Positions 55,240 to 64,000 of a DNA stretch of 64,000 bases are shown here, in pieces (within the stretch, counting starts at the first letter, position 1; the number at the start of each line of letters is the position of its first letter). The notes under the pieces are model-generated. The model ran no database searches. It was not told the DNA's origin and saw only the letters and a list, made by a program, of their open reading frames with translations. The position numbers and the translations under genes are program-made. This stretch comes from Imbricaverruca yamaguchii (Eukaryota > Arthropoda > Thecostraca > Neoverrucidae): positions 1 to 64,000 of the forward strand of contig JAOTOL010001071.1 of NCBI GenBank assembly GCA_034440575.1, in the 5' to 3' direction.

Positions 55240-55750
55240 ATTACTAGATTGATCGCTACTGTTAGTGATTCCTACCAACTTGATGCCATGAGCAATTTTA
55301 GCACGCTCTTCCTCAGCCCAACCTCAGTGCTATTCACAAAGATAATAAAGCAAAGTGGCCCTAGAACAGAGCCCTGTGGCACTCCACTCAGAACATCCTT
55401 TAACCCAAATTCACATCCGTTTAACAATACCCTTTGTTTCCATCCCCTTAACCATGCTTCGATCCAGCCCATAACTTTCCAATTAATCCCGTGCTACCGT
55501 AGTTGCTGAATTAGATGCCCATGTGGAACTTTATCAAAAACTTTGTAAAAGTACAAGTACACAGCATCCTTCTTACTTTGTGTACTTGTTTAGTTGCATA
55601 CTACATGAACTCCAATAGGTTTGTTAAACAAGACCTTCGAGGTTTAAATCCATGTTGGATATCCCTCAGAAGGTTGTGCCTATTTAGATGAGTCTGAATA
55701 TTCTGTTTGACCAGTTTTTCTAGTCCAGATCTTTGCCAGCTCGTGTTCGC
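55240..55750 (-). mobile_element. CR1-like LINE reverse transcriptase fragment
   Basis: The minus strand reads, with frameshifts, LEKLVKQNIQTHLNRHNLL, QHGFKPRRSCLTNLLEF, YKVFDKVPHGHLIQQLR, GWIEAWLRGWKQRVLLNG and VLSGVPQGSVLGPLCFIIFV. These are RT domains 1-4 of a CR1/jockey-type element in order, ending before the catalytic [FY]xDD. It is truncated on both sides, in a GLIS intron and in the gene's orientation. Confidence 0.88.
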
Positions 55751-55784
55751 GTCCGTTTCGTTAAGTACAGCGCGGTGAGTCAGG

Positions 55785-55876
55785 CATCAGTTCCGTCAGG
55801 CATCAGCTCCGTCAGGCATCAGCTCCGTCGGGCATCAGCTCCGTCAGGCATCAACTCCGTCAGGCATCAGCTCCAG
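55785..55876. repeat. 16-bp tandem repeat
   Basis: Six units of GTCAGGCATCAGCTCC with single-base variants. It lies directly upstream (minus-strand sense) of the CR1-like fragment. Confidence 0.93.
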
Positions 55877-56830
55877 GTAGCTGTCCGACACCGTGGACTT
55901 CCTGTATCGCCTTCTAATGGCGGTGCTGACCATACAACTCAACAGATCGAACTCGGCACATTCGGCTAATTCGCCTCACGAGCTTAGGATCTCATCTGAC
56001 GCGTTTGCAAACGAGCCAACAGAAAACTGGACATTTGAATAACTTATAACCCGATATCCCACCCATCGGGTATGCATTATATCGATGCATCAGGTTCATT
56101 CTAGAAAGAGGAGAAACGATAGGAAACGAGGTTAGGAGCAATCATGAAAGATGTTTACCGTAAATGTAACAATCGGAAGTACATGACTGTCCAAGAAAAT
56201 GTTTTTTTTTTCTTGCACTGTGTCCATTGTCTACTGAAAGGCGTCTTCAGTGAAATTCCTTGTAGGTGGCTCGAGGCGCCAACTGCGCCGCCTATAGTGA
56301 CCGCGCCTGCACTACCACCGTTATTTGCTGAGAGCAATGTCTTGTCGTGTGCCTGCAGCACGTGACCCCAAAAGGTCGCCACTAATGGCGTCTCATATTG
56401 ATGCATGATAGTTCTGCTCTCCAATCATAGTGGTATAAATGAACACAAACTAGGGTCCGGTGTGATTGGGCCGTTGCCGTGTGAATGTTTCCTGTTTCTA
56501 GCTAAAGGAATACATCCACGCATACATAATTTACACATGTCACAAGAGCACACATAAATAGCGGCAACGATATCTATGCCTATGCGTTGGCACATGCCTG
56601 TCGGATGTTTACCGCGAAGCGAATCCTTGGGATATATTGCTTATGTCTGCACGAGACATTCTTATCGCATCTCCATAACATGTCTTCCCCGTCTCCTTAC
56701 TGAATTTCCATAAGATATCTTCCCCGTTTCTTTACTGCATCTACATGATATGTCTTTCCCGCTTCCTTGCCGCATACTCCGTTTGCATCATGTCCTGTCA
56801 CAACTTCACCGCATTCATACCGTCCCTTAC
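55877..56830. other. GLIS intron, no gene recognised
   Basis: Intronic sequence downstream of the fingers 3-4 exon. No recognisable feature. Confidence 0.4.
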
Positions 56831-56992
56831 CGCATCTTTGTGCGTTCGCTGGTGCTTGGCTCGGTCGGAACTGTTGGAGAACGCCTTGGGGCATCCTGAA
56901 AATTCGCAGTTGTACGGTCTTTCGCCAGTGTGTGACCTCAGGTGAATCTTCAAGTTCTCCCGCCGCGAGAAAGCTTTATTGCAGCCTTCGTA
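56831..56992 (-). CDS. GLIS: GLIS zinc fingers 3 and 4 exon
   Basis: Coding exon of 162 nt, acceptor ...aacttctccgtttcag and donor GATGCG|gtaagg, phase 0 at both ends. It encodes [34 protein letters not shown] and [20 protein letters not shown]. Finger 3 is split by the upstream intron between its two cysteines: the first Cys is in the exon at 63866. Finger 4 ([13 protein letters not shown]) is the GLI/GLIS signature finger. Vertebrate GLIS has SRLENLKIH where this has SRRENLKIH. Confidence 0.97.
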
Positions 56993-57119
56993 CTGAAACG
57001 GAGAAGTTAACTGTCACACCGTTGTAACCATTATGGTCAACGCGAGGTCAGTGTCAGTTCAATGCGAGGTCAACGCGAGTCCTTCCTATGGGTGTCTCCA
57101 GACACCCATATGTGCCTTC

Positions 57120-58620
57120 GCATACATGTCTCCATGTTGCACATGCATGCTCTCAGAAATCACATGATTATTCTGGCAGAGTTGTCAGTTGGGTTAGTGC
57201 GGTGTTGTGCAATTTGGCTCATCTACGTCTGATGCACCTCCGAGCAGCCGTTTTACGTGATGAATTGCAAGGTAAATCGTCTCATCTACGTTTGATGTCT
57301 TCCCTGGGTAGTTATTTTAAGCAATTACAATTTTTTTTTCATAAAGCCAGTCAGCTTATCTACGTCCGACGACTCTGCTAGGTAGCCATTTGTTTCTAAT
57401 TGGAAAACAAATCGAGTCAAGTATGAAGCGACAGGGTTATGCCCTCTTTTTGGTAGAAGACCTTAAGTGGTTGTCTTCGAGATTTGTATAGGTACTACAG
57501 TCTAGCAGGATGTGGCCTATGCTTAATGTGGTGTTGCAGGAGTCGTAGTGCGGTGTTATATATTGACCATCCTCTTATTGAGGCTGTATTAGTTTTGTGC
57601 AACCAGTTCTAAGTCTAGTGAGGATGACTTCTTTTTGTCGGCGATATTAATTTGATGTGTTCCATGTGCCTACCATTGGCTTGATTTTGTGGATGGGTTG
57701 GATTTGTGCTGTGTCCATGTGTTCTGGTGATGATGATGAACGTGGCGTTGTAGGAGTGCTTTGCAATTGTCTTCCGAATATTGCATACCGGAGCAAATGT
57801 CCAATGCCAAGGCCTGTTTTGCGAGTCGGTCTACTTCTTCGTTATCTGGAATGTTGGCGTGGCCCGGAACCTAGAGGAAGGAAAAGTATGTTTACGTTAT
57901 GGGCCACGATTTGTTGGATTCTATTAATGACTTGATGTGGACATTCGTGGGTATTGATAATTGACTGAAGGACACTTTTGGAATCCAATCAAATAACTAC
58001 GTTTCTAGCTTTCCACCTCATGACAATGGAGATAGCGGCCAGAATGGCCATTGCTTCAGCTGAGTAGATGGAGAAGTTATACGGTAGACGCTTGGCAAGG
58101 CTATGGTCTGGTCCAGTGATGCCGATGCCTACCTTACCCTCGTGCTTCGACCCATCCGTGTACGAGTGTTCTGTGATTGTTGTCATCGGCAAACTTGTGG
58201 AAGATGTCAATAATTTCCCTCGATGTGATAGATGATTTCTTTTTCGAGAGTAAATACTCGACCTTTAGTTGACTGAGTGTCCAGAATGGCCTAGTGGCCG
58301 GTCAAGCTACGGTGGGTGGTATTGTGAGGCTAAGATCTCAGAGGACCGTGGCCATTTGGATACTATACGCTGAAAGTTTGCGCCCAGATCGGCTCTTGTA
58401 TATATCAAGTGTAAAGCAGCGCTGTGTCGGATGGTTTTTAGTGGATTTGATCGTAATGTAAAGACATAAAGACATAAATAAAAGATTAGTGCAACTATGA
58501 GCCACAAGGGCCCTTCTTGGTTTCACCCTGTACACTGAACCAGTTGCCCACCAAATCTGTCAATCAGCGGTAATGTGGTAGCGGCACAGCTGTTGTGTCC
58601 TCCTAGAGTGGAGTGGAGGT
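57120..58620 (-). mobile_element. RNase H-type LINE, copy B
   Basis: Minus-strand, 5'-truncated copy of the LINE at 20.3-23.3 kb. It retains TRADLGANFQRIVSKWPRSS (about 58,400), an RNase H segment YTDGSKHEGKVGIGITGPDH...FSIYSAEAMAILAAI (about 58,170-58,010), VPGHANIPDNEEVDRLAKQA (about 57,875-57,815) and a C-terminal Cys/His segment PHYDSCNTTLSIGHILLDC (about 57,555-57,495). The 3' UTR has three ACGTAGAT(G/A)AG motifs (57,215-57,370). It is interrupted by stops. It sits in the GLIS intron between the finger exons. Confidence 0.9.
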
Positions 58621-58629
58621 GTATTTGAG

Positions 58630-60700
58630 TTCACGACAAGACTGTCATGGGATAATTATTAGCCTCAGTTCAACTGTTTAGGTGGCGCGAACCGAGATGA
58701 TCGAAATGCTTTCACCAGCTAATTAAAAGCATCACACGTTCTCCTTTGAACGCACAAAAACCACCTCTGCAGCACGGCATGGGATTTTCCTCCGACGGTG
58801 GCTGACTGTCGCATGTGGCGGCAGACTCCTTTTTATCCCACCAAGAAGTTGACACACGTGCAACCTTTGAGCCACCGCCGGCCGGCGCCAGCCGCTGCCA
58901 CACCACTTCCCTGTTGCTCGGAGCAACCTGTTGGTTCGCCGCCCGGTACACATGTTTTTGTTCTGTGAATTGGCAGAGAACAAAAATTTCCGGAGGGAAA
59001 ACAGCGGTGCCTCGGTGATTTAATGATGCAGCTGTTGGTGATGCGTGGTGCGTCGCTTATCTTGCACAGGAGGCGACACTTGATAACTCTGAGCTGAGCC
59101 CGCCTAATGCGAGAAGCCTTGGACTTGTCAGGCCGAACGCAGACAAAAACGGGATGGGCGGCAGGTTAGGACCGTGTGCCGACCGCGTTGCGACACTGAC
59201 ACTGTTGCAACTGCCCAGTGTCAAGTCGATCCGGAGGGATTCCAGAAGAATGATTCTCAACAACCAGAGGTACAATTTGGCGTCAACATGTGGTCTTTGC
59301 CTGCTAATCTTTAACTTAGTCTACCACATAAATTTTCGAACTTTGAAAATGCTGATTGCTGTTGAAAGCTTGGGGAAAACTCACGAACAGCACCACTAGT
59401 GGAGTAGTACCTCCGTAAGTGGCATGGAAACGCAAACAATTGCATCAGTTATCTTGGAGCTTAAGTATATGATGAAACTATGTCTGGTATCTTAATGTGT
59501 CTTAATTATTGCAAACAACTAATGGAATACAGACAAATGTCTACTGCGTACTATGTTCTGCTGCACAGATATGACTGCTATGACTATGACTTTGACTATG
59601 TCCGGCTGCACATTTCCTACTGGGTCAATCAAGTTGAGCAGCATTTGTGATCATGACCATATATTGTGCAGTTTGCTAGCATGTATTCCTCAGGTAAGCC
59701 TGTTTGGCTGCACTACAAATACGTCACAAATGTCCACCGAGCTAGTGCACAGCGTTCAGAAGCGGCTTACAGATAAGCTACCCGCCGCGAAGTAAAGCAA
59801 CAGATCTGAGAGGTACAGCAAACCATCCATCGCTTAACCCTGACCGGTGCATGACACCTTACTGCACCTTATCCAGTGCAGACGGTGTTGAAATTCCCTG
59901 ACGTTTTCAAACAGAGAGCGCAAGCAGCATTATGACAGCAGCAACAATAGCGATAAACCATCGTGTTGCACTTGGTGAGGTCCTGCTATAGACGCTCAAT
60001 CACTACACTTGAAATTACTGGTTGACCCGTCAGGACAAAAATGGTCATGTTTGAACGTTACTCATTCAACTGCAATAACATATGAGTGCTTGAGATGCTC
60101 AGCATACTGTCTCTCCAGTATCTTGAGATGCGGTTGGCTGAATAGTTCGTCATCAGTTGTTACAACCCGTCGACCGCTGCGCTCATATAACAGCCAATCG
60201 CCGAGGTCGACTGATCGCGGGAAAAAGCAACGGAGGGTGGTCCCGGACCCACAACCTTTTCGCGAGATGTTCATCTTATGCAGAGACTACTTGACGCCTA
60301 TCTTTTTTTGTGAAAATCACACAAACGATGTGTGATTTTCCACATTTCGAGCCATATATCAAGGATCAGAACTGGTCGGAGTGTCAACTTCGTTTTTGGA
60401 AGTTCCGAAGAGTGACCGAGAAAACCATTTTCTGATATCCAGGGGGAAATGGATGCCAGATTCGTCTTCAACTTCCAAATTAATTTCAGAGAACCTCATA
60501 GGCAGAAAATGGTTAAATTCAGCTCATGACCTCAGCGGATCTTGTCAATGAAAATGTCGCACCTCAGAAAATGTCAATGAGTTGTGCAAATGGATCAGCT
60601 GAGCCGCCAAACACCACACTCACACGATACACTTGGACCATGGACCATGACCAGTCGCGCCCGCCCAGTGTCCATGTTCCTTTCCACAGTTTTGGTGGGC
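58630..60700. other. GLIS intron, no gene recognised
   Basis: Unique-looking intronic sequence with short ORFs of 60-110 codons lacking motifs. Simple AT-rich and mixed composition. Confidence 0.4.
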
Positions 60701-60719
60701 TCCGGCTTGGCTTTTGTCG

Positions 60720-62255
60720 AGTCCCGATGCGATTATTGGAGCAACACTGTGCATGTTCGGGGTCATCGACGCCAATTTGAGAACCCAGAGGGAAATTTTT
60801 GATGCCCCGACCAGGATTTTTGTGACTACGGACGGCAGCATTGGGTCCAGAGCGCGATATTTGGGGTGCTCAGATCGGGTTCGTGGGGCTCGTTGTACTT
60901 TGTACGAGTACGCGACTTGTACGCGATTTTGGCGGGCACCGGCGCAAATTATCGAGGTCATGTATATCTTATGCACGTTGTATTTTAGAGCCCTCCACGC
61001 GAATTATGGGTGCCCGGAGGCGAATTTATGGGCCCCAGAGCGATTTTCTTGAACACCGGAGCGAATCCTGAAGCACACCTCTTCAGGATGGTGTGGAGGG
61101 GGTGTATTTTTTAGTAAGGCACTGCGTCTGCTCAACGAGTTTTTAGCCGATGACGTCCCTCAGAGTAGAGAGGCCCTCAGGAGAACTTTCTTTCGGGACC
61201 TGTTCTGAATCTTCCGGTGCTCTGGTCGACTCATTGGAGTCCCTTTGTGACATTCCGGGTAGACATTTATTTTTTCGGCAGCCAGCTGCGAATTGTGGTG
61301 CTTCGGCGCGTCTTTTTAGGGCCCCAATGTGAGTTTGAAGGGCAGCGATGCGATTTTTTTTGGGACAAAAGTGCGGGTTTTTAACCCGGTCTTCATTTAT
61401 TTGGATCCATAGCGCGATGTTTTAGTGACTTCGACATGTTTTTTGGGACCAAAACGTTTTAGTGGCTTTTGGAGCGGTTTTGGGGGGATTTTTTTTTCAA
61501 CATTCAATATGAACATTTTTTATGTCCGAACATTTTGGACATAAAAACATTTCGTTTCGTTTACCATTTTTTATAGTCACGATGAGACTTCTGGGACCAG
61601 CTGGTATCTGTCGAGTCCCTGGGGTGATTTTCAGTGGACCTGGTCCTACCTTTTGGGGTCCCCGTCGTGATTTCTAAGAACCCCGGCAGGACTTTTTTTG
61701 GCCCTCAACGTGATTGTTCAGGGTCCCCGGTTCGACTTTGTGTGGACCCAGCCCGATCGCCAGGTGTCCCGAACCGACCTTGTGTGGTCGGCCTATGTGT
61801 AATTTTCAGGCTCGATGCCTGCCTTTTTGGGGTCCTAGCATCATTTTTAGGAACTCCGACCAGACTTCTTGGCCCCCAATGTAATTTCCAAGGGTCGTGT
61901 CAAACCTTTTGTGACACACCATGATTTTTGGGGTCCCCGGCGCGACTTTTTGGTAGCCTCAGGCTATTTTAAAGGGTCCCTGTCCCACATTTTGGAGCCA
62001 CCGGCCATTTTTCATGGCACAGGAACGATTTTTTACAACAATGTGATTGTCATAGTTTTGGTGCGATTTTGGATGCCCCAGCGCCATTTTCATGAGCCCC
62101 TGCGCGACTTTTTGTGCCCCCAATTTGATTTTTAGTGGACTGGTGCGATTTGCGGGCCCAGCAGGGTTCGTAGGGAGCCTGGCGCAATTTTTCCGAAACC
62201 CGGTGCGATTCTTGGGGGCGCACAACCTCTCATGGGGGCAGCTGCTCCCAATGCC
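60720..62255. repeat. Highly degenerate 21-22-bp repeat field
   Basis: Phrases of the type (C/G)GCGATTTTTGGGGCCCC recur at about 21-22-bp intervals. Between 61,629 and 62,220 their T-runs are spaced mostly 20-23 bp apart. Individual units differ at many positions. It grades into the homogeneous 22-bp array that follows after a gap of about 220 bp. Confidence 0.75.
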
Positions 62256-62469
62256 CTCCATCTTCGGTGCGCCACTGATAGGAGCAAAAAATCCACACGT
62301 ATTGGAAACCGATAGCGTTAATCAGTGCCCACAAGTTCTGTCAAACCGTGATCACCGACGGTTTGTATCTGCCTATGCTAGGAAGCTACCTGTCCTGCAT
62401 ATAGCACCTGTCCAGAGCCAAATCAGCATCAGTTCATCAACTTTCATACAAAAAAGGTATCGATAACTT

Positions 62470-63205
62470 TAGCACGCCACGCTGGTGTATATACTAGCAT
62501 GTCTGCCATGTTGGTATAGTGTGTCCGCCGCGCTGGTTCAGAGTGTGTCATGTTGGTACAGTGTACCTGTCATGCTGGTACAGAGTGCCTACCATGTTGG
62601 TGCAGAGTGCCCGCCACGTTGGTACAGTGTCCGACTCGCTGGTACAGAGTGCGTGCTACGTTGGTACAGTGTGCTTGCCATGTTTGTACAGAGTGCCTGT
62701 CGCGCTGGTACAAAGTGTCTGTCATGTTGGTACATTGTGCCTGCCTCGCTGGTACAGTGTGCCTGCCACGCTGGTACAGTGTGTCCTGCCACGCTGGTGC
62801 AGTGTGCCTGCCATGTTGGTACAGTGTGCCTGCCACGCTGGCACAGCGTGTCCGCCGCGCTGGTACAGAGTGCCTGCCATGTTGGTAAAGTGTGCCTGCC
62901 ATGTTGGTACAGTGTACCTGCCACGCTGGCACAGTGTACCTGTCATGCTGGTACAGAGTGCCTGTCATGTTGATACATTGTGCCTGCCTCGCTGGTACAG
63001 TGTGCCTGCCACGCTGGTACAGTGTACCTGTCATGCTGGTACAGAGTGCCTACCATGTTGGTACAGTGTCCGACACGTTGATACATTGTGTCTGCCTCGC
63101 TGGTACAGAGTTCCTGCCACGCTGGTACAGTGTGCCTGACATGTTGGTACAATGTGCTTCAGTGTGCCTATCATACTGGTGCAGTGTGTGTCAGTGTGCC
63201 TGTCG
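62470..63205. repeat. 22-bp minisatellite, about 33 copies
   Basis: Units of GTGCCTGCCAYGYTGGTACA plus RT. Units vary at CAT/CAC, GTT/GCT and AGT/AGA, and adjacent units recombine these variants. The Cys/Trp/Tyr-containing ORFs on both strands (206 and 154 codons) are artefacts of the periodicity. It lies in the GLIS intron about 0.66 kb from the finger 2 exon. Confidence 0.97.
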
Positions 63206-63865
63206 GACCTTTCTGTCTCTGAAGGCGCTCGAATCCTACTGATGTGGAGAGCTAGTACTGAAGTAGCTCCTGATCTTAAAATTTGACCCGGTCGACCATT
63301 ATTTCCCATGATTTTTAGTTAATCTGTGTCGTATATATGGGCCCTCTCAACCCAATCTCTCCATCACCACCTCTAGGTATAGCTATTTGCCAAATGACTT
63401 GTTGTACCAAACATTAAAATTCCTGAAGGTTCAGATACCCACAACGGAGCGCAGATGAAGTTCAGGTGCATGCACCCGACGGTAGGCAGCTCTTGTCGTC
63501 TGCATCGATTGTGAAAGTTCGGGTGTTTTCGGCATGACAACGTACATTAATCAATCAGTCATAGATAGCAAGGCCATTGCTGATGATAGTTGATCCATCG
63601 GATGATTATGGGAATTCCCCTACCAGTGCCGAGGGAATTGAATATTGGTGGTATGGCGTTTCATAGTCGACGACAAGACCGTTTTGTAAACGACTCCTAA
63701 CGTACCAATTAATCAACTTCTACTTCCCACATGTTTGGCATTCTCTAAAATCCTCGTCTTAGTTAAATACCATTGGCCGTACGGCCAGGTTCCTCTTCCC
63801 AGCCGCACGGATAAACACCCCAGCACCCAGACAACGACCGGTTTCTGCATCGCCGGGCCACTCAC
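63206..63865. other. GLIS intron, no feature recognised
   Basis: Intronic sequence immediately downstream of the finger 2 exon, carrying its donor CACG|gtgagt at the right edge. Confidence 0.4.
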
Positions 63866-64000
63866 CGTGCACAAGTTGGGCTTCTCTCCCGAGTGAACGC
63901 GCATGTGGATCATCAGTTTGTAGCGCGCGTTGAACGGCTTCTGCTGGCGCGGACAGTCCGCCCAGAAGCAGGTGTACTCATCGCCGCCGCGACTGTCCAC
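63866..64000 (-). CDS. GLIS: GLIS zinc finger 2 exon (cut by the window edge)
   Basis: Minus-strand exon entering from beyond the window and ending at donor TGCACG|gtgagt. It encodes VDSRGGDEYTCFWADCPR, then QQKPFNARYKLMIHMRVH and SGEKPNLCT. The C-x4-C-x15-H-x3-H finger with PFNARYKLxIHMRVHSGEKPN is the second finger of GLIS1/GLIS3-type proteins, where the long C-to-H loop is normal. The first residue is a GTG valine codon inside the exon, not a start. The last Cys-Thr begins finger 3, completed in the exon at 56992. Finger 1 and the N-terminus lie outside the window. Confidence 0.96.

Noticed and set aside
62485..63242. Cys/Trp-rich repeat ORFs
   Set aside because: They follow the 22-bp minisatellite in more than one frame and on both strands.

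Overview
This is a eukaryotic, almost certainly arthropod, genomic window. It has no dense ORFs or operons. It carries short coding exons with GT-AG boundaries, very long introns, tRNA-derived SINEs, several LINE lineages, a cut-and-paste DNA transposon, and many minisatellites. Short AGGTTAG-type motifs (near 27,310-27,350 and 28,868) are common in arthropods. I could not settle the species or class. All gene models were built by reading splice sites and reading-frame phases by eye, without alignment software.

Three genes are supported. (1) A Fringe glycosyltransferase (fng) lies on the minus strand from 25,456 (ATG) to 1,204 (stop). Seven coding exons were recovered (25456-25160, 13990-13885, 8998-8780, 8596-8526, 5255-5161, 3972-3890, 1252-1204). 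One short exon between the first two, expected to hold the FTD-type motif, was not found. (2) A single-PDZ protein of the TAX1BP3/TIP-1 family lies on the plus strand (36521-36652, 37359-37436, 37709-37819), with its stop and a poly(A) signal; its first exon was not found. (3) A GLIS-type Kruppel-like zinc-finger gene lies on the minus strand and enters from beyond 64,000. Finger exons are at 64000-63866, 56992-56831 and 46057-45944, and probable C-terminal exons at 44788-44704 and 42544-42464. Fringe acts on Notch in the Golgi, GLIS is a nuclear factor and TIP-1 is a cytosolic PDZ adaptor, so nothing suggests a shared pathway.

The rest is intronic and intergenic repeat. The Fringe introns hold a 45-bp minisatellite (1.6-3.85 kb), a large inverted repeat (5.47-8.29 kb), a MITE-like element, a degenerate RNase H-type LINE (10.6-13.3 kb, minus), a 3.8-kb DNA transposon with about 300-bp terminal inverted repeats and a disrupted DDE-like transposase (15,362-19,163), and a second LINE (about 20.3-23.3 kb, plus) with a SINE nested inside it. 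Between Fringe and TAX1BP3 is a block (about 28.35-33.57 kb) nearly free of CpG dinucleotides. The GLIS introns hold 22-, 24- and 31-bp minisatellites, another copy of the second LINE, CR1-like fragments, and homopolymer tracts that look like poor sequence. A graded 21-22-bp satellite field fills 60.7-63.2 kb.

The most unusual observation is a pair of identical retroposon insertions. They consist of little more than a 34-nt hairpin plus a short tail, the better one flanked by an exact 14-bp target-site duplication. The same kind of hairpin forms the 3' end of the tRNA-derived SINE and of the minus-strand LINE in this window.
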